Under the pieces are notes generated by a model. The model was not told the DNA's origin. It saw only the letters and a program-made list of their open reading frames with translations, and made no database searches. The position numbers and the translations under genes are program-made. 64,000 nt of DNA from Phaeodactylibacter sp. (GTDB lineage Bacteria; Bacteroidota; Bacteroidia; Chitinophagales; Saprospiraceae), in NCBI RefSeq assembly GCF_022763345.1, contig NZ_JALEGS010000061.1, positions 124,001 to 188,000 on the forward strand, read 5' to 3'. Positions 35,885 to 44,309 of the stretch are shown here, one piece after another (the first letter of the stretch is position 1; every line of letters begins with the position of its first letter).

Positions 35885-37825
35885 ATGAAAAGCATAATTC
35901 CTTTTGTTATTCTCTTGTTCTGCTTCACCACTGTTTTAGCTCAGTTTCGGGTAGAAGGGGTTGTTAGTGAAAGTTCAACGATTGTACCAAATGCCCGGGT
36001 GACCCTATTTAATGAGGATTTATCGATCTTTTTTGAAACACGAACTAATGAAACAGGAAACTACGAGTTCAATGAAATACCTGAAGGTAATTATACAATA
36101 GGAGTAACGGCCTTAGAAAGGGACTATCAAACGACCTTGCTGAGTATCGATAGCAACCTGGCATCGATAAATTTTTCGCTGGGACCAGAAACTCACGTTG
36201 GTCGTTGGGAGGTTGTCATGGAAAGCCCAGAACCTTTGGGAGGCACTGATCTTGGAATTTTACTGCCTAATGGGAAGATTTTTTATTGCCATAACTCAAA
36301 GGACCCGTTTTTATTCGATCCAGTCACAAACGACACCGCATTCGTTTTCGGTGATGATGAGGTATTGGGATGTGTTGCTCCTGCCTTACTTCCAAACGGA
36401 GATTTAATTTTTCTGGGAGGAACCGATCAGGAAATTTACGGACCAGGAACCAAAATCGTAAAGACCTTCGATGCACAAAGTGAAACATGGGAAAACCGGC
36501 CAGATTTATCAGATTTTCGTTGGTATCCCACTTTAGTCCAATTAGCAGATGGGAAATTGCTCCTCACGGGAGGAGGGGGCCTAGATAATCCAATAAGAGT
36601 AACGACTTCGGAAATTTATGATCCCGTAGATTTCACCTCAACGCCAGTAGATGAAATAGCAATAGGTAACGAGGTTTCACCAATAGTACTATTATATAAC
36701 GGTGAAGCATTAATGACACACCGGCCTCCTCAATTGTTTTCACCACCAACGGAAGAATGGGATTTGGCCGCCGATTTTGTGCAAAACAATCGCATGCCAA
36801 ACGGAGATCATTCCGATCACGAATTAGTACTGCTTCCCGAAGGAAAAGTCGTAGCTATTGGTTACAAATCATTCAATCCTCCAAATTATGGAAGTATTGT
36901 TGAAGTATACGACCCTGAATTAAATCAATGGTCATTAGGCCAGAATTTCCTGCCGATTAGGAGTAGAGCTAAGACCGTTTTGCTACCCAATAAAAAAGTA
37001 TTGGTTATGGGTGGTGAAAAGGAAGATCCTACTGATCCTACCCATACGAACCAGTGGAATTATATGGGAATAACGGACCTCTACAATCCCTATGCGGATA
37101 CCTGGAGGAGATTGGAGGACTTGAATATACCTCGGGAGTATCATTGTACTACAATTCTGGTGCCAGATGGAAGAATCATTGCAGTAGGTGGAGAAGGATC
37201 TCCGGGCAACGAACCCGCGACGAGTACGATTGAGGCTTTTGAACCTCCTTATCTATTTAAAGGCGTTCGACCTGAAATTCACAACCTGAATAAAGATGAT
37301 TTTTCACGCGGCGAAAACATTGTTTTCAATATTGAAAAAACGAACTTTCCTACCTCTGTAATCCTCGTGTCTCTGCAATCAGTTACCCATTTTATGAATA
37401 CGGGGAATAACCGTTTTTTAGAGCTCGATTTTTCTCAAGTAGAGAATATGGTAACGGCCCAAGTTCCATTGGATAGCATGGCAGCACTATCAGGATACTA
37501 TATGCTTTATGCGATGGTTGATGATATTCCTTCTATAGCAAGAATTATCAAGATCAACTCTGAGCAAGTAATTACAGGGATAACTACATCTTCAAGTACT
37601 TCACGAGTAAAACTTTACCCGAATCCAACAACAAATTCAGTTATCCTAAGTGGGCTCAGTGGTGGAGAACTTGAAATATTCAATATCTCCGGACAGTTAA
37701 TCGATAATCATACGATTAGAGGTGATCAAACCGAAATAGATATCTCAGCTTATCCGAAAGGGACTTATTCATTCCGAATCAGAACAGCTTCATTTAATCT
37801 AGTCCGTCAAATTATCAAACAATAA
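35885..37825 (+). CDS. secreted copper-radical oxidase (galactose/glyoxal oxidase-like), T9SS-sorted
   Basis: About 646 residues from the Met before the signal peptide (MKSIIPFVILLFCFTTVLAQ); the frame opens earlier at 35777. Next come a carboxypeptidase-regulatory-like beta domain (about 20-105), a Kelch propeller, a DUF1929 C-terminal domain and a type IX sorting domain starting LYPNPT. All five active-site residues of galactose oxidase align: Cys163 and Tyr214 (the cross-linked pair, in LGCVAPAL and FRWYPTL), Tyr419-His420 (REYHCTT) and His502 (SVTHFMN). Such enzymes oxidise alcohols or aldehydes and make H2O2. Substrate unknown. Confidence 0.85.
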   Translation: MKSIIPFVILLFCFTTVLAQFRVEGVVSESSTIVPNARVTLFNEDLSIFFETRTNETGNYEFNEIPEGNYTIGVTALERDYQTTLLSIDSNLASINFSLGPETHVGRWEVVMESPEPLGGTDLGILLPNGKIFYCHNSKDPFLFDPVTNDTAFVFGDDEVLGCVAPALLPNGDLIFLGGTDQEIYGPGTKIVKTFDAQSETWENRPDLSDFRWYPTLVQLADGKLLLTGGGGLDNPIRVTTSEIYDPVDFTSTPVDEIAIGNEVSPIVLLYNGEALMTHRPPQLFSPPTEEWDLAADFVQNNRMPNGDHSDHELVLLPEGKVVAIGYKSFNPPNYGSIVEVYDPELNQWSLGQNFLPIRSRAKTVLLPNKKVLVMGGEKEDPTDPTHTNQWNYMGITDLYNPYADTWRRLEDLNIPREYHCTTILVPDGRIIAVGGEGSPGNEPATSTIEAFEPPYLFKGVRPEIHNLNKDDFSRGENIVFNIEKTNFPTSVILVSLQSVTHFMNTGNNRFLELDFSQVENMVTAQVPLDSMAALSGYYMLYAMVDDIPSIARIIKINSEQVITGITTSSSTSRVKLYPNPTTNSVILSGLSGGELEIFNISGQLIDNHTIRGDQTEIDISAYPKGTYSFRIRTASFNLVRQIIKQ

Positions 37826-37880
37826 CAACTAGTCTGATGAAGAAAAAGAAAAAATATACTCCATTACTAATCGGTACCAA

Positions 37881-38583
37881 ATGAAATTTACAAAAAAAAC
37901 TAATAACGCATAAAAAATTACGCATCATTTTAGTGGGCTTGCTATTATTAATAGCAGGTTCACCTTTTGCGCACGGCGATGAAGGGCACAAAGCAAAACA
38001 GGACTCTGTTACAACAGATACACTGATAGAAACTACGACTACAGTAGTAGCTCATCCGCATACAGATAACCATCTGATGGTTACAGAAAGTGAAATCGTA
38101 GATGCATCGATGAGTGATTTTTCTAATCTGCATCCTTTGGTTGTGCATTTTCCGATTGTTTTACTTCTCTTGGCTGTACTAACCCAAATAGCTAGTTTAT
38201 TTATCTGGAAAAAGCAGTTGGACTGGGCTACCTTATTGCTTTTGTTCGGCGGTCTTTTGAGTGCTTACTTAGCTTCGGTTTTTGTACACCCTCATACCAC
38301 AGGACTTTCTGAGGCAGCATTAATGGTACTCGAAAAACACGACCAATTTGCTTACTACACGCTTTGGTTTAGTGGCATAGGACTCTTATTGAAAGTGATT
38401 AGTCTTTTCTTACTGAAGGACAAACTTTGGTTGGAACTGACAATTGTTTTATTACTTGCCGGTGCTGCGTTTAGTGTATCCAAAGCGGGGCATTATGGAG
38501 CTACGCTTGCTCATATACATGGAGTGGGTGTACAGGGCAAATTTATTGAATCAAATGATGCTCAACACAGCCATGAGCATTAA
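37881..38583 (+). CDS. DUF2231 membrane protein; start separated from body by an A8 tract frameshift
   Basis: The body from GTG 37933 encodes four membrane helices and several His (HPLVVHFPIVL, typical of DUF2231), ending in SHEH. The natural start at ATG 37881 begins MKFTKK but stops after 10 codons; removing one A from the run of eight A's (37892-37899) joins it to the body as MKFTKKLITHKKLRIILVG..., a good signal peptide. So the gene is either read through by slippage, switched by tract length, or broken by an error. It may otherwise start at GTG 37933 with a poor signal. Confidence 0.75.
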
Positions 38584-38623
38584 GACTTGTGGCTGAATTA
38601 CTTCCTTAATTTAAAGACCAATT

Positions 38624-39184
38624 ATGCGGTTACTTATTATTTCTTCCTTATTACTATTGACCTCTTTCAGTTGCCAAAACAGCGCAGTCAATACAACTGA
38701 TACTGCTCCCGCTGAAAAGCCGTTGAGTCCGCACGAAACCGCCATGATTATGATTGGCGATGCTCATATCCATCTGGATTATTCTTCACCTGGCGTTCGG
38801 GGGCGAACCATTTTTGGCGAGCTGATCCCTTATGGCGAATTGTGGAGAGCAGGTGCAAATGACGCTACTTGGATAGAAACAAACCGAGATTTATTAATCA
38901 ACAATCAAGTTTTACCAGCAGGGAAGTACGGTTTTTTTGTTGTACCCAATACGGATAAGTGGACCATTGTCATTAACCAGCGCTGGGACCAGCACGGGGC
39001 CAATAAATACCAGGAAAATGAGGATGTACTGAGGGTCGATGTAAAGCCTGTTTTACTGACTGAGGTGAAAGAACATCTAATATATGAGCTTGTTCAAGTT
39101 AGTGAAGATTCGGGGCTCTTAAGTTTAGCCTGGGAGAAGATTCGGGTAGAACTGCCCTTTGCAGTTAGTGAACTAAACCAATAG
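38624..39184 (+). CDS. DUF2911 lipoprotein
   Basis: 186 residues: lipoprotein signal (lipobox TSFSC), then DUF2911 with the core YGELWRAGANDATWIETNRD and AGKYGFFVVP. The family is common in Bacteroidota and uncharacterised. It is packed 1 base before the multicopper oxidase gene, so the two are probably translated from one message. Confidence 0.8.
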   Translation: MRLLIISSLLLLTSFSCQNSAVNTTDTAPAEKPLSPHETAMIMIGDAHIHLDYSSPGVRGRTIFGELIPYGELWRAGANDATWIETNRDLLINNQVLPAGKYGFFVVPNTDKWTIVINQRWDQHGANKYQENEDVLRVDVKPVLLTEVKEHLIYELVQVSEDSGLLSLAWEKIRVELPFAVSELNQ

Positions 39185-39185
39185 C

Positions 39186-41516
39186 ATGAAATACGTCATA
39201 AGTTTTTTAATTATACTTCTTCATTTAACTGGCCTGCTTGCTCAAACAAAAGCTTCGGAGGAGGGCAATATTGACAATTTGCCTGTTCGACAATACGAGC
39301 TCACAATTGAGCAAAAGGGAGTCAATATTACTGGAAAGGAAGTCATGGGGATGACCGTCAATGGTTCTATTCCGGGGCCAACATTACGATTTACAGAAGG
39401 TGAATATGCCGTGATAAAAGTAACCAATTTGATGGAGGTTGAAACCTCTGTACACTGGCACGGATTATTGTTACCCAATTTCTATGATGGCGTCCCTTAT
39501 CTGAATACTCCTCCTATTAAGCCCGGAGAATCCTTTACTTATGAATTTGCAATTAAGCAGTCTGGTACTTATTGGTATCACTCCCATACGATGCTTCAGG
39601 AACAAGCTGGTGTTTACGGTTCTATCGTCATCGAACCTAAGGAAAAAAAACTGGAATACGATACTGATTTGGTAATGGTACTCTCGGACTGGACCAATGA
39701 TAAGCCCATGCAAGTATTACGTAACCTGAAGAGAGGCAACGAATGGTTTGGTATCAAAAAAGGTACAGCTACACCTCTTAATCAGGTCATTGCTCAAGGT
39801 GCATTGGGGGCTCAGTTCAATTTCTGGAAACAGCGTATGGAGGGTGCCGACATTGCCGATGTGTACTATCCTGCTTTTCTAACCAATGGCGAGCCTAGTC
39901 AAGATTACCCTGATTTTGAAGCAGGAGAAAGAATTCGTTTGCGATTTATCAATGCTGCTGCTTCTACATATTTCTGGCTCACCTTTGGGGGGGAAGACCC
40001 CTTATTAGTGGCAGCTGACGGCTTAGATGTAGTTCCTGTAAATAGGAATAAAACGTTGATTGCTATTGCGGAAACCTATGACTTTATCATCACTATTCCA
40101 GAGAACGGAAAGTTGGAAGTCAGAGCAATGGCTCAAGACGGCTCAGGATTCACCAATAGCTTTTTGGGGAAAGGAAAGGTAATTCCAGCCCCTGTAGTAC
40201 CACGGCCAGACAAAATTGGAATGATGAAAATGATGGCCCAAATGGATATGAAAATGGGTGCTCCCGCACTTAAATATCGTCCTGGCATGGATGAGCGTCT
40301 CGAAATGAAAGAGACATACGGTATGCAGATGAATGCAGAGAAGGGAATGAAAGGTATGGCTGGTATGAAACATCACGACAGCAAAAATGCTGCCGAAGCT
40401 CCACAGAAGGATTCGATGCAGATGGAACAGATGGATATGTCCAACAATGGAGATGCACCCATGAAAGAGATGGAAGCAGAGCAGGTGCCGATGACAGGAA
40501 TGAACATGTATAGCGAGTTTAACTACGATTATTTGCAATCCCCTGCTGAAACAACATTTCCAGAAGATTTACCAGTAAAGGAGGTTTTACTTAATCTGAC
40601 GGGTAATATGAATCGCTACGTATGGAGTATGAACGGTGTGCCAATATCGGAAACGGATGAAATAAAAATAGCCCAGGGCGAGGTAACGAGAATCCGGCTC
40701 AATAATCTGACGATGATGCACCATCCTATGCATTTACACGGTCATTTTTTCCGGGTTCTTAATAAAAATGGCAGTTATTCTCCCCTTAAACATACCGTCA
40801 ATGTACCTCCGATGCAAGAGGTGACGATTGAATTTTATGGCAATGAATACGGAGATTGGTTCTTTCATTGTCATATTCTGTACCATATGATGGGCGGGAT
40901 GGCGAGGGTTTTTAGCTATGACACACCTCGTGATGAACGCATGGAACCGTTTCCCACGGAAGAAATCACTAAGGAAACCGACTTGTTCTATACCTGGGGA
41001 ATGGTTGATCTTGCTTCACAGATGACAGCTCTGAATGTAACCTCGGCCAATATTCGTAATCAGTTCAATCTAAGTGCGGAATTTGGGTATAATAACAATA
41101 TGGAGGCAGAGGTCTCCTACGAGCGGTACCTCTATGATTATGTTCGAGTTTTTGGGGGTGTCAATGTAGAAAATACAATTCCTGATAATTTAGACTCGCT
41201 TAGTATTACTGCCGTAGCCGGGCTAAGATTTTTAACGCCCTATCTCTTTAATCTGGATGTTAGAATAGACGATCGATTACGTCCTCGAATAGGAATAGGA
41301 AGGAGTGTTATGATTTTTCCCCGCCTTTCTGTTTTTGGCTATTATGAATACCAGGCTGATTTTGGAGTGATTACCGATTTTGAGAATCAGGTCAATTATG
41401 AATCTGAAACGGTATGGAGTGCAGGGCTGGAATACCTATTGGGAAAAAATATTTCACTACTGGCCAGTTATGACAATCGATTTGGAGCTGGTGGTGGATT
41501 AAGTTTAAGATTTTAA
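39186..41516 (+). CDS. copA: multicopper oxidase (CopA-like) with C-terminal CopB-like beta-barrel domain
   Basis: 776 residues with a signal peptide (1-20). Copper ligands: HWHG (90-93), YHSHT (132-134), HHPMHLHGH (about 511-519), and HCHILYHMMGGM (about 560-571). Between cupredoxin domains a Met-rich and His-containing insert (about 345-470) resembles the copper-binding repeats of CopA/PcoA. From about 600 the sequence changes to alternating beta-strands (QFNLSAEFGYNN, RIDDRLRPRIGIG, GLEYLLG) ending in Phe, like CopB/PcoB outer-membrane barrels. It should oxidise Cu(I) outside the inner membrane. Confidence 0.88.
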   Translation: MKYVISFLIILLHLTGLLAQTKASEEGNIDNLPVRQYELTIEQKGVNITGKEVMGMTVNGSIPGPTLRFTEGEYAVIKVTNLMEVETSVHWHGLLLPNFYDGVPYLNTPPIKPGESFTYEFAIKQSGTYWYHSHTMLQEQAGVYGSIVIEPKEKKLEYDTDLVMVLSDWTNDKPMQVLRNLKRGNEWFGIKKGTATPLNQVIAQGALGAQFNFWKQRMEGADIADVYYPAFLTNGEPSQDYPDFEAGERIRLRFINAAASTYFWLTFGGEDPLLVAADGLDVVPVNRNKTLIAIAETYDFIITIPENGKLEVRAMAQDGSGFTNSFLGKGKVIPAPVVPRPDKIGMMKMMAQMDMKMGAPALKYRPGMDERLEMKETYGMQMNAEKGMKGMAGMKHHDSKNAAEAPQKDSMQMEQMDMSNNGDAPMKEMEAEQVPMTGMNMYSEFNYDYLQSPAETTFPEDLPVKEVLLNLTGNMNRYVWSMNGVPISETDEIKIAQGEVTRIRLNNLTMMHHPMHLHGHFFRVLNKNGSYSPLKHTVNVPPMQEVTIEFYGNEYGDWFFHCHILYHMMGGMARVFSYDTPRDERMEPFPTEEITKETDLFYTWGMVDLASQMTALNVTSANIRNQFNLSAEFGYNNNMEAEVSYERYLYDYVRVFGGVNVENTIPDNLDSLSITAVAGLRFLTPYLFNLDVRIDDRLRPRIGIGRSVMIFPRLSVFGYYEYQADFGVITDFENQVNYESETVWSAGLEYLLGKNISLLASYDNRFGAGGGLSLRF

Positions 41517-41528
41517 AAAACGGACAAT

Positions 41529-41651
41529 ATGAAACAGTGTTGTCAAACCAATGATAAGCCTTCGAAGGCTAGAGTGCTATATAACAAGCTTATAAAGCTG
41601 ATTCTTGTCCTTTTGTTGCTTGCAATCATTGTCTCTTACATCAATTGTTAA
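41529..41651 (+). CDS. small Cys-containing membrane peptide (40 aa)
   Basis: ATG to TAA encodes MKQCCQTNDKPSKARVLYNK followed by one membrane helix (LIKLILVLLLLAIIVSY) and a C-terminal Cys. The Cys pair at residues 4-5 and the placement between the multicopper oxidase and a metal-binding lipoprotein, 12 bases after the former, suggest a copper-handling role. No family named with confidence. Confidence 0.6.
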   Translation: MKQCCQTNDKPSKARVLYNKLIKLILVLLLLAIIVSYINC

Positions 41652-41666
41652 TCTAAAAATATTAAG

Positions 41667-41927
41667 ATGAAGACTTTAAAAATTATGTTTTTGACACTAT
41701 CACTGCTGGGAATAGGTGTTGCCTTTAGTGCCTGTGGTAGTAGTAGTCATGTCGATGAAATGAAACAACAAACTAAAGAATACACCTCTGCTTATGTATG
41801 TCCAATGCACTGCGAAGGAAGTGGAAGCGAAGAACCCGGTAAATGCCCCGTTTGTGGGATGGAGTATGTGGAAAATGAATCTCACAATTCTGAGGGCGCT
41901 GCTGGTCATGAAGGACATGACCATTAA
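41667..41927 (+). CDS. heavy-metal-binding-domain lipoprotein
   Basis: 86 residues: lipoprotein signal (lipobox FSAC), a spacer, then YVCPMHCEGSGSEEPGKCPVCGM, the CPMHxx...CPxCGM metal-binding signature, and a His-rich tail (AAGHEGHDH). Probably buffers copper at the membrane surface, as the related domain inside the CusB-like adaptor does. Last gene of the copper transcript. Confidence 0.85.
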   Translation: MKTLKIMFLTLSLLGIGVAFSACGSSSHVDEMKQQTKEYTSAYVCPMHCEGSGSEEPGKCPVCGMEYVENESHNSEGAAGHEGHDH

Positions 41928-41937
41928 GGTACTTAGA

Positions 41938-41964
41938 GGGAGGTCTTATAAAATAATTCCTCCC
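41938..41964 (+). terminator. hairpin after the metal-binding lipoprotein
   Basis: GGGAGG / CCTCCC with a 15-nt AT-rich loop, followed by CCTAGTTTT. A modest candidate for the end of the copper operon. Confidence 0.4.
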
Positions 41965-42018
41965 CCTAGTTTTAGGAACTAATTGTTGATGTTTATCAAA
42001 GAACAAGATTTTCTATAA

Positions 42019-42645
42019 ATGACCAACCTTCCACGGCAGTCTTCTTTGAAGCCTCAGGTATTGACCAAAGGAGCTTTTATCTACAATGAAGGTGATCCGG
42101 CAAAGTACTTGTTTACGGTACTTAAAGGAAGAGTAAAACTACTAAAGAGAGGAAAGAGAGGCAGTGCTCGTAATGTCATTTTAAGAGTTGTTCAACCTAA
42201 TGAGAGATTTGGAATACTTGATTTTTTTGATGCTTCACATATTCGCCGGTACGACGCAGTGGCCATGGATGATGAGGTGATATTAAGTCTCACGTTGTTT
42301 TCTAAGTTCAAGACCTTACTGGACAACGACCTAGAGCTACAAACAGAGCTATGTCGAGAGTTTATTCAGATGAACAATAACTTATGGTTTACCTATAAAA
42401 ATTTGCAGCTCAACTATACAATAGAGAGAGTCACTATTGCACTGGAAAACCTTGCTGCCTTATATGGGAAACCAACAGATGATGGGGTAGAGGTACTGGG
42501 ATATACTCATCAGGAATTGGCTGAAGTGATTGGGATATCACGCCAAAGTGTTTCAACGTCCTTAGCTTACCTACAAAAAGAAAAATTTCTTCGCTATCAG
42601 AGAGCTAGCTTTGAAATCCTAACTTCTGGAAAAGAGAAAAACTAG
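42019..42645 (+). CDS. Crp/Fnr-family transcriptional regulator
   Basis: 208 residues: cyclic-nucleotide-binding-like beta-roll (about 15-125: IYNEGDPAKYLFTVLKGRVKLLK) and a C-terminal winged HTH (about 145-200: YTHQELAEVIGISRQSVSTSLAYLQKEKFL). No Fnr-type iron-sulfur Cys set is present (a single Cys at about 113). Effector unknown. It opens a new gene group that includes DUF5676 and the HMA-AraC genes, which it may control. Confidence 0.88.
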   Translation: MTNLPRQSSLKPQVLTKGAFIYNEGDPAKYLFTVLKGRVKLLKRGKRGSARNVILRVVQPNERFGILDFFDASHIRRYDAVAMDDEVILSLTLFSKFKTLLDNDLELQTELCREFIQMNNNLWFTYKNLQLNYTIERVTIALENLAALYGKPTDDGVEVLGYTHQELAEVIGISRQSVSTSLAYLQKEKFLRYQRASFEILTSGKEKN

Positions 42646-42683
42646 GTTTTTACAATTATATCAAAACTACTTAAAATTTAACT

Positions 42684-42950
42684 ATGAAAAATTTACAGCA
42701 AAATAAATTCGCCATTGCATCAGGGGGAGCCTCCGTAGTTGTTTACCTGGGCTGTTTTTTGGTTATGCAATTATTGGGAACAGAGAGCCTAGTTAAATTT
42801 TCGAATCTCTTGTTTCATGGAATGGATTTTTCAACGATTATCCGAACAGATATTACGCTTCTTGAAACCCTGATAGGCACTGCGGCCTCATTTGTTTTCT
42901 GGGCTGTTATTGGTTATGTAATTGCGTTCATTTACAATAAATTGAATTAG
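42684..42950 (+). CDS. DUF5676 family membrane protein
   Basis: 88 residues with two membrane helices (about 12-30 and 60-82) around FSNLLFHGMDFSTIIRTDI. Matches DUF5676, small proteins that recur in Bacteroidota copper/silver loci. Function unknown. A diverged second copy is at 45889. Confidence 0.8.
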   Translation: MKNLQQNKFAIASGGASVVVYLGCFLVMQLLGTESLVKFSNLLFHGMDFSTIIRTDITLLETLIGTAASFVFWAVIGYVIAFIYNKLN

Positions 42951-42999
42951 TAACTACGAAAAAAACAGAATATGAAACAGTACAAAATAAGGTGGTTTG

Positions 43000-43602
43000 A
43001 TGAAAAAAATATTGATTAAGAATATGGTTTGTGACCGCTGTATCACTGTGGTTAAGCAACAAGTTGAAACCTTAGGCCATCAGATTGCTCAAATAGAGTT
43101 GGGGCGAGTTGAGCTTGTACAACCTATCGAAGCCTCTAGCCTCAAAGAGATTGAAACAGCATTGATAGATCACGGATTTGAACTACTCAAAGGAACGGAT
43201 GCGGTGGCAGTTGAAAAAGTAAAAAAGCTAATCCTTGATCACCTGTACAAACGCGAACAAAAACCAAGTAGCATGAACTTCTCGGATTACTTGGCCAAAG
43301 AAATAGGCATGAATTATTTCGCCATATCAAAGTTGTTCTCATCAACTGAAGGCCTAACGATTGAAAAATTCTTGATCCTGCAAAAAACCGAACGGGTGAA
43401 AGAACTATTAGTGTACAATCAAAAAAGCCTAAGTGAAATCGCCTTTGAACTAGAATACAGTAGTGTATCTCACCTATCCAGACAATTCAAAAGTGTAACA
43501 GGGCTAACTCCCTCCTCATTTAGAAAACTTGGTGTTGAAGGACGTAGGTCATTAGATAAAGTTTGTTCAAATAATATTGAGGTTAGCTCCCCAAAAGAAT
43601 GA
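43000..43602 (+). CDS. HMA-AraC hybrid regulator (first copy)
   Basis: 200 residues. The N-terminal 65 residues fold like an HMA domain and carry IKNMVCDRC (Cys11, Cys14), the CxxC metal loop. The rest is an AraC-type DNA-binding domain with both HTHs: NYFAISKLFSSTEGLTIEKFLILQKTERVKELL and LSEIAFELEYSSVSHLSRQFKSVTGLTPSSFRK. It therefore looks like a one-component sensor in which copper or a like ion binds the HMA part. ATG 43000 with AAGGTGG upstream is chosen over TTG 42997. Confidence 0.85.
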   Translation: MKKILIKNMVCDRCITVVKQQVETLGHQIAQIELGRVELVQPIEASSLKEIETALIDHGFELLKGTDAVAVEKVKKLILDHLYKREQKPSSMNFSDYLAKEIGMNYFAISKLFSSTEGLTIEKFLILQKTERVKELLVYNQKSLSEIAFELEYSSVSHLSRQFKSVTGLTPSSFRKLGVEGRRSLDKVCSNNIEVSSPKE

Positions 43603-43675
43603 CAAAAATCACCGAAAAATCGAGTTAATTAAGCTATCTTACAATTAATGTAGTCTTAATCATAAATCATCACAC

Positions 43676-44098
43676 TTGTTAAAGGCCTTCTCAAATATTA
43701 CTCTTGCGTTTTTAATCTTCATAAGCTCGACGGGCTTTTGGATAGAAGGGCATTATTGCCAAGAGCAAAATGAGAAGATAAGCCTGTTTTCATTCTTCGG
43801 TAGTTGTTGTGATGATGAAGATCAATCATCCTGTTCTCACGATTCCCAAAAAGAAGCAGACCATAGTGAACATGGAGATTGCTGTAAACTCTCTTTTAGC
43901 TTTCATAAATCTGACCTCAAACCAAGCGTTTTAAGCCAGGATCTAAGCACTTCTTACGAATTATTTGCAGTCCCTCCGAGTTGTCTGCCTATAGTTAATT
44001 CTACTATTCCTAGAGGACACGATCTTCCACTAAGGATATACGTCCCTCCTCCTATCTTGACGGATTACCAAGCTCAGTTTCAAGTCTTTATTTGTTAG
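43676..44098 (+). CDS. HYC_CC_PP-like protein (second copy, TTG start)
   Basis: 140 residues. A TTG start gives LLKAFSNITLAFLIFISSTGFW, aligning with the N-terminus of the family member at 27984, then GHYCQEQ, SCCDDED, DCCKLSF and IYVPPPIL. It has an additional His/Asp/Cys-rich centre (SSCSHDSQKEADHSEHGDCC) that should bind metal. No ATG is available near the signal peptide. It lies between the two HMA-AraC genes. Confidence 0.75.
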   Translation: MLKAFSNITLAFLIFISSTGFWIEGHYCQEQNEKISLFSFFGSCCDDEDQSSCSHDSQKEADHSEHGDCCKLSFSFHKSDLKPSVLSQDLSTSYELFAVPPSCLPIVNSTIPRGHDLPLRIYVPPPILTDYQAQFQVFIC

Positions 44099-44309
44099 CC
44101 TCTCTTTTCTTCGATCAGTTGAAGGCTTTATCCATGTTGCTACCTGTATCTGGGGCGAGGTGTGTCGTGTTGTAGGTGAATTTTACGCACGATACCTTCT
44201 TTCTTTATTGCAGTAACTAAAGCTACTGTGGAGTAATCATCTCCACGTATAACGGGATAAAGCTTCAACTTCATAGGCTATCATTTTAGAAATTTCAAAC
44301 AACACTATT

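Noticed and set aside
40143..40538. 131-codon minus-strand frame within the multicopper oxidase
   Set aside because: His/Leu/Phe-rich frame produced by the reverse of the Met-rich insert; no independent support.
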